From Streptococcus salivarius (GTDB lineage: Bacteria > Bacillota > Bacilli > Lactobacillales > Streptococcaceae): DNA of 64,000 bases. Numbering within the stretch: position 1 is the stretch's first letter; every line of letters starts with the position of its first letter. The notes under the pieces are model-generated. The model was given only the letters and a program-made list of their open reading frames with translations. It was not told where the DNA came from and ran no database searches. Position numbers and translations under genes: made by a program. The stretch lies in the NCBI RefSeq assembly GCF_000785515.1, contig NZ_CP009913.1:72001-136000 (forward strand). Reading direction: 5' to 3'. This document shows positions 1 to 9,011 of this stretch, in pieces.

Positions 1-389
1 CCTGACATGACAAGCATGTAGGACGACTCTTTCGCTCCATAGTAAATACGGATATTCCCATAATGAAGCTGGCTATCATAGTTATAGTATTTAAGGCTCC
101 CTTTATTCTCAATAAATAGGTCAGAGTCAAGAAATAGGATGTCTTCGATTATTTCTCTTGGCGAAAATTCAGTCTTATCAAACTGAATTTGAATCCAGTC
201 AAATACAGAACGTAAATGTTCATTTTTTGCCATAGATTTTGATTCAACTTTTTGCCTAATTTTGCCACCCATAAAATCTCTAAAACCCTTGATAATACTG
301 AATTCTTTCGATGATACACCTAACTTGCAGAGGGTGGTGTTACTACACACCCTATCGGTCAAAAATGGTCCGTCCGCATCTACGCTCAT
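1..389 (-). CDS. Replication initiation / MobT-like protein, N-terminal part only (runs off the left edge)
   Basis: A reading frame runs leftward from an ATG at 389 and stays open to the window edge (129 codons). An in-frame TGA lies just upstream of the ATG. The start reads MSVDADGPFLTDRV, followed by CSNTTLCKLGVSSKEF and then VFDWIQIQFDKTEFSPREI. That last stretch is laid out like the start of Rep_trans (replication initiation factor, Tn916 Orf20-like) proteins, and it parallels the IDYLRLTF stretch of the relaxase at the right end of this window. Such proteins nick DNA at an origin for rolling-circle replication and/or conjugative mobilisation. The gene follows the 157-aa gene after a 40-nt gap, so the two look co-transcribed. 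The catalytic part is outside the window, so the family call rests on the N-terminus and context. Confidence 0.6.
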   Translation of the reverse strand, partial: MSVDADGPFLTDRVCSNTTLCKLGVSSKEFSIIKGFRDFMGGKIRQKVESKSMAKNEHLRSVFDWIQIQFDKTEFSPREIIEDILFLDSDLFIENKGSLKYYNYDSQLHYGNIRIYYGAKESSYMLVMS

Positions 390-429
390 TTTCGGCTTTC
401 TGCCTCATGGCTCAGCCGAAAACTCGCTA

Positions 430-903
430 TTAGCCGAACCTATTTTTTGACCTCTTGTTAACAAACCCTAGTAAGCCGGTTTGCATCGACTCTTCAATAT
501 CTTGGATTTTCTTTTTTAGGTTGGAATTCTCAATTTTTATCAGTCGCATTTCTCGCTTAAATTCCTGTTTTAAGGCGCTCAGTTCATCGTAGAGCTCATC
601 TATTACTTGGTTTAGGGATTCATGCTCATTGTCTGCTAGACTCCCAAATACGGCTTGTATAGCCTCTTTTAGACCTATTTCAAGTTTTAGTTTAGCTAAC
701 TTTTGAAATTGTCTAAGGTCTTCGTCTGTAAAATCATAGGCAACTGTATAACTTAATTGATGAGTTCTGGGATTTCTACTGATAGGAACTTTAATTTTCT
801 TAAATTCCTTGCCACTTATCTCTTTAATCAGTTGAATCCAATTTTTAAGAGTAGAGGTAGAGTTTAGGCCAGAAATTTGATTGACTAACTCTTTATTGGT
901 CAT
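430..903 (-). CDS. Small helper protein upstream of rep; predicted HTH plus coiled coil
   Basis: This 157-aa protein has no enzymatic motif that I recognise. Residues 1-35 (NKELVNQISGL, then TLKNWIQLIKEISG) look like a helix-turn-helix of the kind found at the start of small replication or partition proteins. Residues 65-145 are charged and heptad-like (DELYDELSALKQEFKREMR, then NSNLKKKIQDIEESMQ), consistent with a coiled coil for oligomerisation. It sits 40 nt upstream of the initiator gene in the same direction, so a role in copy control or origin binding is plausible. That role is an inference; I do not recognise a named family. Confidence 0.6.
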   Translation of the reverse strand: MTNKELVNQISGLNSTSTLKNWIQLIKEISGKEFKKIKVPISRNPRTHQLSYTVAYDFTDEDLRQFQKLAKLKLEIGLKEAIQAVFGSLADNEHESLNQVIDELYDELSALKQEFKREMRLIKIENSNLKKKIQDIEESMQTGLLGFVNKRSKNRFG

Positions 904-955
904 CTTTTTGTGAAACCTCCGAAATTTTCTTGTGCAACTGAAGAGTTTTCTGTGG

Positions 956-1018
956 TATAATTGTTACATAATATGTTTTGATCTTGGAACGAACGGCACA
1001 TTTGTTTCAAGATTTTTT
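956..1018 (+). ncRNA. Candidate short antisense RNA opposite the rep-operon leader
   Basis: On the plus strand an extended -10 (TGGTATAAT, 953-961) is followed about 20 nt later by a hairpin. Its arms ATCTTGGAAC (981-990) and GTTTCAAGAT (1004-1013) match at 9 of 10 positions, and a T-run to about 1018 follows directly, as in an intrinsic terminator. A transcript of about 50 nt would be complementary to the leader of the leftward operon (903 to 1). Antisense RNAs with this layout control many rolling-circle and theta replicons. No good -35 is visible (the nearest is TTGTGC at 930-935), so it depends on the extended -10. This is a prediction only. Confidence 0.35.
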
Positions 1019-1031
1019 ATTTTGTCGAATC

Positions 1032-1194
1032 TTACCTCCTTTATTAAAATTTTTTAAATCGACTACTAGTTACATACGCTTTTACCTCCTTTTATGCTAT
1101 AATATTCTCAATGGAATATTCAATCTCAAAATAAATATTCCTTATGGAATAATTCCATTTTATACCGTTTAGAATATTTTGTCAAGACAAAATA
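1032..1194. promoter_or_regulatory. Divergent control region with palindromic operators for the XRE repressor
   Basis: The plus strand has an extended -10 (TGCTATAAT, 1095-1103). Around and after it lie repeated ATATTC/GAATAT palindromes: ATTC-N5-GAAT near 1104-1118, and ATATTCC-TTAT-GGAATA near 1134-1151. A perfect 9-bp inverted repeat, TATTTTGTC/GACAAAATA with a 2-nt centre, is at 1175-1194. These are the expected type of binding site for the XRE protein starting at 1223, which would then repress itself and the leftward rep operon. TTACCTCCTTT occurs twice (1032-1042 and 1082-1092). Read leftward, each copy is a strong AAAGGAGG ribosome-binding sequence. Confidence 0.55.
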
Positions 1195-1222
1195 TACAGA
1201 ATCGAATATTAAAGAGGAAACA

Positions 1223-1675
1223 ATGTTTAATAATAATTCTTTTGGAGATCGTCTTAAGGAACTGAGAAAGGGTAAGAAATTAACTCAGGTACAAGTTTCC
1301 GAGATGATTGATGTACAACAAGGTACTTATTCTCGTTGGGAAAACGGAACTTTAGAGCCTAGTTTAGAAGCCGTTGTCAAATTAGCAAAATTATTTGATA
1401 CCACGACAGATTATTTATTAGGAAAAACGATTTACATTACTCTAGATGTTGTCCCACATCCAATCACTAGAATTGATTTGAAGAAGCTAAAAGAGTTTAA
1501 TAAAACTGAACTAGATGATCTGAAATTTGCAATTGTCATGAATGGAATTAAAAACCATTCTACTCTACCTAAGTATTTGGATGAGCTAGTCTCTGAAAAT
1601 AATTTAGATGAAGAAGAGCAAGAAATATTGCAGACTCTTTTTAAAGAGGTTTCTGATTATTTTAATGCAGATTGA
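1223..1675 (+). CDS. XRE-family repressor of element A
   Basis: This 150-aa protein has an N-terminal helix-turn-helix at about residues 8-62 (FGDRLKELRKGKKLTQVQVS, then YSRWENGTLEPSLEAVVKLA and DTTTDYLLG), the classic Cro/CI-XRE layout. The C-terminal half is acidic, with no protease or metal motif that I can see, so it looks like a simple repressor rather than a self-cleaving CI. A GAGGAAAC ribosome-binding sequence precedes the ATG. The gene diverges from the rep operon across a palindrome-rich region, which suggests it keeps replication or transfer of the element silent. A hairpin terminator follows at 1737. Confidence 0.85.
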   Translation: MFNNNSFGDRLKELRKGKKLTQVQVSEMIDVQQGTYSRWENGTLEPSLEAVVKLAKLFDTTTDYLLGKTIYITLDVVPHPITRIDLKKLKEFNKTELDDLKFAIVMNGIKNHSTLPKYLDELVSENNLDEEEQEILQTLFKEVSDYFNAD

Positions 1676-1736
1676 TGGTTTGTTATATTTTTAGTTTCAC
1701 TTATGGAACTATGTTAGTCTAAGTTGCTAGTATTTT

Positions 1737-1772
1737 AAAAAGACAAGGTGCTTCATCCTTGTCTTTTTCATT
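1737..1772. terminator. Bidirectional intrinsic terminator
   Basis: A perfect stem AAAAAGACAAGG (1737-1748) / CCTTGTCTTTTT (1757-1768) with an 8-nt loop is flanked by A- and T-rich runs. It sits between the rightward repressor gene and the leftward ABC genes and can stop both. Confidence 0.85.
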
Positions 1773-1835
1773 TTAGTATTGCTTTTGTTTCAATGTCAAT
1801 AAGTGTGTTCTTTTTGAATCAGTAACTATTTCAAT

Positions 1836-3152
1836 TTATCTATCTCGAAATATATAAAATCCCTTTGTAATACTATAAAAAATAACTAACAAAGAAATAA
1901 CTATAAGACTCGGTTGCCAAAAACCCGATATATCTACTACATTTTGGCCTAAAAGTTGGCCAATAAAGCTAACTAAAATTAAAATAATTAAATTGAAAAT
2001 TACTGATACTAATAAAATTAACACCGAATGTATTATTGCCTCGCCTATACGTATTTTAAAAAGTTGTGATCTTGACACTCCCAGTGTCTTTAACTGTTTA
2101 ATGTCTTCAATATCTTTATTAGAAGATAAAATTGTAAGAGAAATAGAACTAGTAATAATCAGAATAATTGGAGCAGACAGATAAGCAATAAAGGAAGCTC
2201 TTGCTTCGAGTACACCGTTTGCTTTATTCATGAATGAATACATATTTTGGGTGTAAAGAATAAACCCAGAAATGAGAGTTACTCCCATGCTCATTGAAGT
2301 TTGTATACTTTTCAAATAACTAGGATTGGATAGTAGATTCCAAAAGCCTGTATTGATTACATAATTTTCAGTTGGAAATATCCTCATTAAAAATTTTATT
2401 AGAAACACTTGAATTGATGGAGATAGTGATTGAATAATAAGGATGTGAATAATTAATAAAAATAATATTATGCTTGACTGTGTTGAAATTATTTCTTTAT
2501 TTCTGCTAAAACTTGCTGAAACAATCAAACCTATACATAGTAACCATAGGATTAAACGAACAGAGATGTTAACAAAACCAGTTACTGTAACTTTTCTTTT
2601 TTTCTTTTTTGGTTTTAATATTGATGATATTTTAAGTATACGACTTGAATAAAAGTAAGCCCCTATCCCGACAATTGTTGGGACTATGAAAACACTCAAT
2701 AAAATTGATTGAATGTTGGCTGTAATAACTAAATCAGGTAACTCATCTCTTCCTAATAAATTTTGTAAAAATTTGTAGTAACTATCCGCCATGATAAATG
2801 AAAGTATTGTACCAATACTACTAACAATCACTGCCATTAAATAAAACTGTCCAGATACTAATAAAGATAGCTGAGTTCTGCTTGCGCCTAGGGTAGCCCA
2901 TAATTGGTAATCCTTTTTAAAGATATCTATTAGCAGTCTTATATTATTTGAAATAAGGAAAAATAGAGTAGTCCCGCCAAAAACTATTAGCATTTGAAAA
3001 AGTTGTGAAGCGTTAATATTAGCAGTCTTTATTGCACTAGCAATACCAAATAAAGATGTTCCAACAATCAGGCTAGATACAAATAGTAATGGTATTGTTC
3101 CTAACCATTGTCTTTTTGAGTACTGAAATTGGTAAATGATTAATTTTAGCAT
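1836..3152 (-). CDS. FtsX-like ABC transporter permease
   Basis: This 438-aa protein is strongly hydrophobic. Membrane segments are visible at about residues 15-40, 50-75, 100-120, 150-175, 200-220, 230-250, 320-345 and 375-435. The order is an N-terminal membrane hairpin, a central loop with a KKKKRK basic patch, and a C-terminal set of helices. This resembles FtsX/MacB-type permeases that export peptides or confer antimicrobial peptide resistance. It follows the ATPase gene by 17 nt in the same direction, and its start has an AGGAGG ribosome-binding sequence. The substrate is not indicated. It lies inside element A, so it is cargo, possibly for bacteriocin immunity; that role is an inference. 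Confidence 0.75.
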   Translation of the reverse strand: MLKLIIYQFQYSKRQWLGTIPLLFVSSLIVGTSLFGIASAIKTANINASQLFQMLIVFGGTTLFFLISNNIRLLIDIFKKDYQLWATLGASRTQLSLLVSGQFYLMAVIVSSIGTILSFIMADSYYKFLQNLLGRDELPDLVITANIQSILLSVFIVPTIVGIGAYFYSSRILKISSILKPKKKKRKVTVTGFVNISVRLILWLLCIGLIVSASFSRNKEIISTQSSIILFLLIIHILIIQSLSPSIQVFLIKFLMRIFPTENYVINTGFWNLLSNPSYLKSIQTSMSMGVTLISGFILYTQNMYSFMNKANGVLEARASFIAYLSAPIILIITSSISLTILSSNKDIEDIKQLKTLGVSRSQLFKIRIGEAIIHSVLILLVSVIFNLIILILVSFIGQLLGQNVVDISGFWQPSLIVISLLVIFYSITKGFYIFRDR

Positions 3153-3169
3153 AATAAATCCTCCTCAAA

Positions 3170-3901
3170 TTAATCTTTACTAGTTTCAAGTGCTTGGTAG
3201 AGCTCATCAGCTGAAGGTTTAATAATTTGTCGAGATATTTTTCCGTCTTTTAAAATGAGTGCTCTGTCAGTTTTTGAAGCCAACTCAATATCATGAGTGA
3301 CCATAAGAACACATTTTCCTTGACTCGCTAAATTACGAAGTGTTTCAAAAATAAGTTTTCTTGAGACGCTGTCCAGAGCTCCTGTTGGCTCATCAGCAAA
3401 AATAATTTTACTATCAGCTATTATTGCACGAGTAATAGCCACTTTTTGCTGTTCTCCACCTGATAAGGTAGCAACTAATGATGATAGTTCTGCTTTAAAA
3501 TTCAAACTATCCAACATTTTTTTAACTTTATTGCTATCAACACTCTTTCCTGAAAGTCTCAGAGGAAGTGTAACATTTTCTAGAACAGGTAGAGCGGGTA
3601 CCAGATTATAATTTTGAAAAATAATTGCAATATCTTGCCTTCTAAATTTAGCAAGTTTCCCTTCTTTTAAAGTGTATGGATTCACACCATTGATAACAAC
3701 TTCGCCACTTGTTGGTTCAGATAAACTTGATAAACAACTTAATAAAGTAGACTTTCCAGAACCACTGACACCAAGGATTGATACAAATTCCCCATAATTG
3801 ACAGATAAAGAAACATCTTTCAAAATAGAGACAGTTTTATCTTGTCCTAGTAAAAATTCTTTTGAAAGATTTGAGACTTTAACAGCTACATTATTAACCA
3901 T
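3170..3901 (-). CDS. ABC transporter ATP-binding protein
   Basis: The 243-aa ATPase has a Walker A motif (GVSGSGKST, about residue 40), Q-loop (FQNYNL), signature motif (LSGGEQQK), Walker B (IIFADEPTGALD) and H-loop (VTHD). The DEPTGALD form is typical of MacB/LolD-type ATPases that partner FtsX-like permeases. I chose the ATG at 3901 because AGGAGG lies just upstream; an earlier in-frame ATG at 3928 lacks a comparable site. It forms an operon with the permease at 3152. No two-component system or lantibiotic gene is visible next to it in the window. Confidence 0.88.
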   Translation of the reverse strand: MVNNVAVKVSNLSKEFLLGQDKTVSILKDVSLSVNYGEFVSILGVSGSGKSTLLSCLSSLSEPTSGEVVINGVNPYTLKEGKLAKFRRQDIAIIFQNYNLVPALPVLENVTLPLRLSGKSVDSNKVKKMLDSLNFKAELSSLVATLSGGEQQKVAITRAIIADSKIIFADEPTGALDSVSRKLIFETLRNLASQGKCVLMVTHDIELASKTDRALILKDGKISRQIIKPSADELYQALETSKD

Positions 3902-3928
3902 AATAAATCCTCCTGATTCCAGTGTCAT

Positions 3929-4349
3929 CTTTGATTTAATTATATAAATTGGAATTCTATTAATATCAAGTAAGTAACTTATGAAACGTATTTTTAATGG
4001 ATAAAATTTCTTTTTTATCTGGATCTCGAATAAAGGCCTTTAGCGAACTAAGGATTTTTTCTATTACTATAATAGTATCATAAACGAGGCTCAGTTGAAA
4101 GCGTAATCACAACTCTATTAAGAGGTACAGCTATTCTATACAAAATTTAAACATAAAACTTAGGTATACTTAATAAATGAGAATTAAAGTTAGCTATAAC
4201 GAAGATAGTAGCATATGTAAAAACTTTTTGATACAATAGAGTTACCAAAAAGTTACAAAAATTTGAAAAATGAGTCTATTTTGCAAGATTCAAAAGTCCT
4301 AAAACGCTATTAAATCAAGGTTGTAAGATTTAAATAATGTAGTGATGTA
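3929..4349. other. Non-coding end of element A
   Basis: About 420 bases of AT-rich sequence show no convincing gene on either strand. Between about 4215 and 4262 there are repeats built from GTTACCAAAAA and GTTACAAAAA and the reverse-oriented AAAAACTTTTTG. Such short repeats near an attachment site could be arm-type integrase or excisionase binding sites. The upstream part should hold the promoter of the ABC operon. Confidence 0.4.
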
Positions 4350-4402
4350 ACTCAAAATCCAGTGTCCGCAAGGACGTGCCGGTTCGACCCCGGCCGCCGG
4401 TA
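4350..4402 (+). repeat. Duplicated 3' part of tRNA-Leu(CAA): attachment site of element A
   Basis: The 53 bases begin in the anticodon loop (ACTCAAAATCC) and continue through the long class-II variable arm (GTGTCCGCAAGGACGT), a normal TpsiC arm (CCGGTTCGACCCCGG) and the acceptor 3' strand CCGCCGGTA. No D arm or 5' acceptor strand is present upstream, so this is not a functional tRNA. A precise 3' tRNA fragment ahead of a tRNA-type terminator is the signature left by integration into the 3' end of a tRNA gene. Confidence 0.85.
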
Positions 4403-4408
4403 TAAGTT

Positions 4409-4432
4409 ACACTCCTTAAGGAGTGTTTTTTT
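4409..4432 (+). terminator. Intrinsic terminator after the tRNA-Leu fragment
   Basis: A perfect stem ACACTCC (4409-4415) / GGAGTGT (4420-4426) with a TTAA loop is followed by a T-run. It is probably the original chromosomal terminator of tRNA-Leu. It also insulates polC from element A. Confidence 0.85.
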
Positions 4433-4453
4433 GTCTATAGGAGTTTATTTTTT

Positions 4454-7400
4454 ATGTCTGATAAATTTCAGCTTCTCTTAAAACAAATTCGTTTTCCTGA
4501 GGATCACGATGCTTTTAAAGAAATTAAAGATGGTTCTATCGAAACAGTAAAGCTATTTAAATCAAAACGCCAATGGTTCTTTGTTTTTTCTTTTCCTAGT
4601 GTTCTGTCTTATGAGTCTTTTGCTCTTTTTGATAGTTTACTTCACTCTTCTTTTAATTCTTTAGGTGCTAAAGCTTCTTTTGAGATTCGTTTAGTTTCTA
4701 CTGCTTGCGATGATTCTTTACTTGGAGATTATTTTTCATATGCTTTAGATAGTTTAAAAGTGTCACACTTTTCTACTTATTCTTTATTCTCAAATCTAAA
4801 GGTTGAGATTTCGAATAATAGTATTTTTGTTAAAGCTCCAGAGCATATTATAAAGGAAAATGTACAGGATAGATTTATTTCTTTGATATCTAAATCTCTT
4901 TCTCAAGTTGGTTTATCTGATGTATCCATTTCTGTTGTCGAAGATAAGGAAGCTTCATCTTCTTTAGAAGAGGCTTACCAAACAAATAAGGTTTCTTTAC
5001 AAGAACAAGCCGAGTCTCAAGCAAGACAAGCGCTTCAATCTATTCTTGAAAGTGCCCCAGCACCGAAACCTGTGACCGAACCATCACAAAATTTTGCTGA
5101 GAAACAAAGTCAACGTCAAGCTAGTTTTGATAAGGCTGAAATAACGCCAATGGTTGATATTAATTCTGAAGAAAATCGTGTTGTTTTTGAAGGATATATT
5201 TTTGATGTAGAGCAACGTGAAACAAAGACGGGTAGAATTATTATTAATTTTAAGGTAACTGATTATACCTCTAGTTTTGCTATGCAACGATGGGTCAAAG
5301 ATAGTGATGAGCTCGCTAAGTTCGATATGATAAAAAAGGGGAACTGGGTTAGGGTTCGTGGCCGTATCGAGAATAATCCTTTCACTCATAGTCTGACTAT
5401 GAATGTGCAAGATATTAAAGAGATTTCTCATACTCCTCGTAAGGATTTGATGCCTGAGGGACAAAAGCGTGTGGAATTTCATGCGCATACCAACATGTCG
5501 ACTATGGATGCAATGCCAACTGTTGAAAATCTTATTGATACAGCGGCTTCTTGGGGACATCCAGCAGTTGCCATTACTGACCATGCTAATGTTCAGAGTT
5601 TTCCTCATGGCTACCATAGGGCTAAGAAAGCTGGGATTAAGGCTATTTTTGGTCTTGAAGCCAATCTTGTTGAGGATAAAGTTCCTATTGTTTATAATTC
5701 CCAGAATTTGGAATTAAAAGAAGCAACTTATGTTGTATTTGACGTTGAGACAACGGGCTTGTCTGCTGTTCATAATGATTTGATTCAGATTGCGGCATCA
5801 AAAATGCATAAAGGTAATATTATTGAGCAATTTGATGAATTCATAGATCCAGGACATCCTCTTTCTGCATTTACTACTGAGTTGACCGGTATTACTGATA
5901 ATCATGTTAAAGGTGCTAAACCTTTAGTGCAAGTTTTACAGGAATTTCAAGAATTCTGTCAAGGAACTGTGCTAGTGGCCCATAATGCGACCTTTGACGT
6001 TGGTTTTATGAATGCCAATTACGAAAGACATCAGTTACCAACAATTTCACAACCGGTTATTGATACTTTAGAATTTGCACGAAATCTTTATCCTGAGTAT
6101 AAGCGTCATGGTTTGGGGCCTTTGACGAAGCGGTTTGGTGTGGCTTTGGATCATCACCATATGGCCAATTATGATGCGGAAGCTACTGGTCGTTTGTTGT
6201 TTATCTTCATAAAAGATGTGTTTGATAAGCACGGTTTGACTAATCTGGAACAGTTGAATACGGATTTGGTTTCCGAAGATTCGTATAAAAAGTCTCGTGT
6301 CAAACATGCGACGCTGTATGTTCAGAATCAAACTGGCTTGAAGAATATCTTTAAGTTGGTAAGTTTATCAAATGTCTCATACTTTGAGGGAGTAGCACGT
6401 ATTCCTCGTACGGTCTTAGATGAGTATCGTGAGGGAATCATTGTAGGTTCTGCTTGTGCTGATGGTGAGGTTTTTGATACGCTTCTGTCTCACGGTATTG
6501 ACAAGGCGGTTGAAGTTGCTAAATATTATGACTTTATTGAAGTTATGCCACCGGCAATTTATGCGCCCTTGATTGCAAAGGATTTAATCAAGGATGAGGC
6601 GGCTATAGAACAACTGATTCGGGATTTAATTGAAGTCGCTAATCGTCTGGACAAACCTGTGCTGGCTACAGGAAATGTACACTATATCAACCCTGAGGAT
6701 GCCATTTATCGTGAAATCATTGTTCGTGCTTTGGGACAAGGAGCCATGATTAATAGGCCAATTGGTAAGGGAGAAAATGCGAAACCTGCTCCTTTACCTG
6801 AAGCTCATTTTAGGACAACTAACGAGATGCTAGACGACTTTGCCTTTTTAGGAAAAGACTTAGCCTATGAAATTGTTGTAACTAATACGCAGGCTATGGC
6901 AGATCAAATTGAAGAGGTTGAGGTTGTCAAAAAAGACTTGTACACACCTTTCATTGATCGTGCGGAAGAACAGGTTGCGGAGATGACATATGCTAGAGCG
7001 TTTGAGCTCTATGGTAATCCTTTGCCTGATATTATTGACCTGCGAATTGAGAAAGAGTTGTCTTCAATTCTTGGTAATGGTTTTGCCGTAATCTACCTGG
7101 CTTCGCAGATGCTAGTTAACCGTTCAAATGAACGTGGCTACCTAGTTGGTTCGCGTGGATCTGTCGGTTCTAGTTTTGTTGCGACGATGATTGGAATTAC
7201 TGAGGTCAATCCGATGCCGCCACATTATCTCTGTCCTAATTGTCAACACTCAGAGTTCATTACAGATGGATCTTATGGATCTGGCTTCGATTTGCCTGAT
7301 AAGGAATGTTCAGAATGTGGAACGGAATATAAAAAAGATGGTCAGGATATTCCTTTCGAGACCTTCCTAGGTTTTGATGGGGATAAGGTTCCTGATATCG

Positions 7401-8848
7401 ATTTGAACTTCTCCGGTGATGATCAACCATCAGCCCACTTGGACGTTCGTGATATTTTTGGAGAGCAATATGCTTTTCGTGCCGGAACAGTAGGAACTGT
7501 TGCAGATCGGACGGCTTATGGTTTTGTTAAAGGTTACGAACGTGATTACAATAAGTTTTACCGTGATGCCGAGGTCGATCGTTTAGCCATGGGGGCTGCG
7601 GGTGTTAAGCGAAACACAGGTCAGCACCCGGGTGGTATTGTTGTTATTCCAAATTATATGGATGTCTATGATTTCACACCTGTTCAATATCCGGCAGATG
7701 ATGTAACGGCTGCCTGGCAGACGACTCACTTTAACTTCCACGATATTGATGAGAACGTGTTGAAGCTTGATATTCTGGGACATGATGATCCGACTATGAT
7801 TCGTAAGTTGCAGGATTTATCAGGAATCGATCCAAAAGATATTCGAGCAGATGATCCAGATGTAATGAAACTTTTTTCAGGGACTGATATTTTAGGGGTA
7901 ACACCTGAACAGATTGGGACACCAACGGGAATGTTGGGAATCCCTGAGTTTGGGACTAACTTTGTTCGTGGTATGGTCGACGAGACGCATCCGACGACCT
8001 TTGCGGAACTCTTACAGTTATCTGGTTTGTCCCACGGAACAGACGTTTGGTTAGGTAATGCACAAGATTTGATTAAGGAAGGTATCGCCACTCTGAAAAC
8101 AGTTATCGGTTGTCGTGATGATATCATGGTATACCTAATGCATGCGGGATTAGATCCTAAGATGGCCTTCACAATCATGGAACGTGTGCGTAAGGGGATG
8201 TGGTTGAAGATTTCCGAAGAAGAGCGTAATTGCTATATTCAAGCTATGCGTGAAAATAATGTTCCAGACTGGTACATTGAATCTTGTGGTAAAATCAAGT
8301 ACATGTTCCCTAAAGCCCATGCGGCAGCCTACGTTATGATGGCCCTACGTGTAGCTTATTTCAAAGTGCACCATCCTATTTATTACTATTGTGCCTACTT
8401 CTCGATTCGAGCTAAAGCATTTGAGCTTAAGACGATGTCTGCGGGTCTTGATGCTGTTAAAGCTCGAATGGAAGATATTAAGGAGAAGCGCCAACGAAAT
8501 GAAGCGACTAATGTTGAAAATGACTTATTTACGACGCTTGAAATTGTCAATGAAATGTTAGAACGTGGCTTTACCTTTGGTCAGTTGGATCTTTATAAGA
8601 GTCAGGCAACTGAATTTTTGATTGAAGGAGATACCTTGATTCCACCGTTTATTGCACTTGAAGGTTTGGGTGAGAATGTTGCTAAGCAAGTGGTTGCTGC
8701 GCGTGAAGAAGGGGAGTTCCTTTCCAAGACAGAATTGCGTAAACGAGGAGGCCTATCATCAACCTTGGTTGAAAAATTGGATGAAATGGGAATCCTAGGA
8801 AATATGCCAGAAGATAATCAATTAAGTCTTTTTGATGATTTCTTTTAA
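4454..8848 (+). CDS. polC: DNA polymerase III alpha subunit, Gram-positive PolC type
   Basis: This 1464-aa protein is the replicative leading- and lagging-strand polymerase of Firmicutes. The visible order is an N-terminal region with an OB fold at about 235-330, a PHP domain beginning near residue 341 ([11 protein letters not shown]), an inserted DEDD 3'-5' exonuclease from about 426 ([11 protein letters not shown]) to about 590, the rest of PHP, and the polymerase core. The core includes a zinc-binding pair CPNC (about 927) and CSEC (about 952) and the catalytic DIDLNFSG motif near 977. The last residues, QLSLFDDFF, fit a beta-clamp binding peptide. The length matches streptococcal PolC. 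The start has an AGGAG site 10 nt upstream. Confidence 0.98.
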   Translation: MSDKFQLLLKQIRFPEDHDAFKEIKDGSIETVKLFKSKRQWFFVFSFPSVLSYESFALFDSLLHSSFNSLGAKASFEIRLVSTACDDSLLGDYFSYALDSLKVSHFSTYSLFSNLKVEISNNSIFVKAPEHIIKENVQDRFISLISKSLSQVGLSDVSISVVEDKEASSSLEEAYQTNKVSLQEQAESQARQALQSILESAPAPKPVTEPSQNFAEKQSQRQASFDKAEITPMVDINSEENRVVFEGYIFDVEQRETKTGRIIINFKVTDYTSSFAMQRWVKDSDELAKFDMIKKGNWVRVRGRIENNPFTHSLTMNVQDIKEISHTPRKDLMPEGQKRVEFHAHTNMSTMDAMPTVENLIDTAASWGHPAVAITDHANVQSFPHGYHRAKKAGIKAIFGLEANLVEDKVPIVYNSQNLELKEATYVVFDVETTGLSAVHNDLIQIAASKMHKGNIIEQFDEFIDPGHPLSAFTTELTGITDNHVKGAKPLVQVLQEFQEFCQGTVLVAHNATFDVGFMNANYERHQLPTISQPVIDTLEFARNLYPEYKRHGLGPLTKRFGVALDHHHMANYDAEATGRLLFIFIKDVFDKHGLTNLEQLNTDLVSEDSYKKSRVKHATLYVQNQTGLKNIFKLVSLSNVSYFEGVARIPRTVLDEYREGIIVGSACADGEVFDTLLSHGIDKAVEVAKYYDFIEVMPPAIYAPLIAKDLIKDEAAIEQLIRDLIEVANRLDKPVLATGNVHYINPEDAIYREIIVRALGQGAMINRPIGKGENAKPAPLPEAHFRTTNEMLDDFAFLGKDLAYEIVVTNTQAMADQIEEVEVVKKDLYTPFIDRAEEQVAEMTYARAFELYGNPLPDIIDLRIEKELSSILGNGFAVIYLASQMLVNRSNERGYLVGSRGSVGSSFVATMIGITEVNPMPPHYLCPNCQHSEFITDGSYGSGFDLPDKECSECGTEYKKDGQDIPFETFLGFDGDKVPDIDLNFSGDDQPSAHLDVRDIFGEQYAFRAGTVGTVADRTAYGFVKGYERDYNKFYRDAEVDRLAMGAAGVKRNTGQHPGGIVVIPNYMDVYDFTPVQYPADDVTAAWQTTHFNFHDIDENVLKLDILGHDDPTMIRKLQDLSGIDPKDIRADDPDVMKLFSGTDILGVTPEQIGTPTGMLGIPEFGTNFVRGMVDETHPTTFAELLQLSGLSHGTDVWLGNAQDLIKEGIATLKTVIGCRDDIMVYLMHAGLDPKMAFTIMERVRKGMWLKISEEERNCYIQAMRENNVPDWYIESCGKIKYMFPKAHAAAYVMMALRVAYFKVHHPIYYYCAYFSIRAKAFELKTMSAGLDAVKARMEDIKEKRQRNEATNVENDLFTTLEIVNEMLERGFTFGQLDLYKSQATEFLIEGDTLIPPFIALEGLGENVAKQVVAAREEGEFLSKTELRKRGGLSSTLVEKLDEMGILGNMPEDNQLSLFDDFF

Positions 8849-8876
8849 TGGCTGAAGAGAATTGTCATCAACTTTG

Positions 8877-8908
8877 AGAGAATGGAGTCAGTCTCCGTTC
8901 TCTTTTTG
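8877..8908 (+). terminator. polC terminator
   Basis: A stem AGAGAATGGAG (8877-8887) / CTCCGTTCTCT (8893-8903), broken by one mismatch, is followed by a T-run. Confidence 0.8.
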
Positions 8909-9011
8909 TTTAGGGGGCTGCATGTGATGCTAAAAAGCCAAAGCTGAGAGGAAACCTTTTTCTTCGTCTTATGGTATACTGATAGAAAATTATAGTTTCA
9001 AGGAGTTAATC

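Larger units (their letters stand above)
1..4402. mobile_element. Element A: right end of an ICE/IME integrated in tRNA-Leu(CAA)
   Basis: The segment contains a replication/relaxase-type initiator gene, an XRE repressor and an ABC transporter. It stops at 4350-4402, where a copy of the 3' part of a tRNA-Leu gene lies without its 5' half. Tyrosine integrases that target tRNA genes typically leave one complete tRNA and one partial duplicate at opposite ends of the element. The complete tRNA-Leu and the integrase should therefore lie beyond the left edge. Everything from position 1 to the fragment is assigned to the element by this reasoning. The left end cannot be seen, so ICE versus IME cannot be decided. 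Confidence 0.7.

Noticed and set aside
4350..4402. A complete tRNA-Leu gene
   Set aside because: The D arm and 5' acceptor strand are missing upstream, so only the 3' portion is present.
7726..8178. Long open frame on the minus strand inside polC
   Set aside because: It lies wholly inside the conserved polymerase core on the opposite strand, has no ribosome-binding site and its composition follows from the polC codons.
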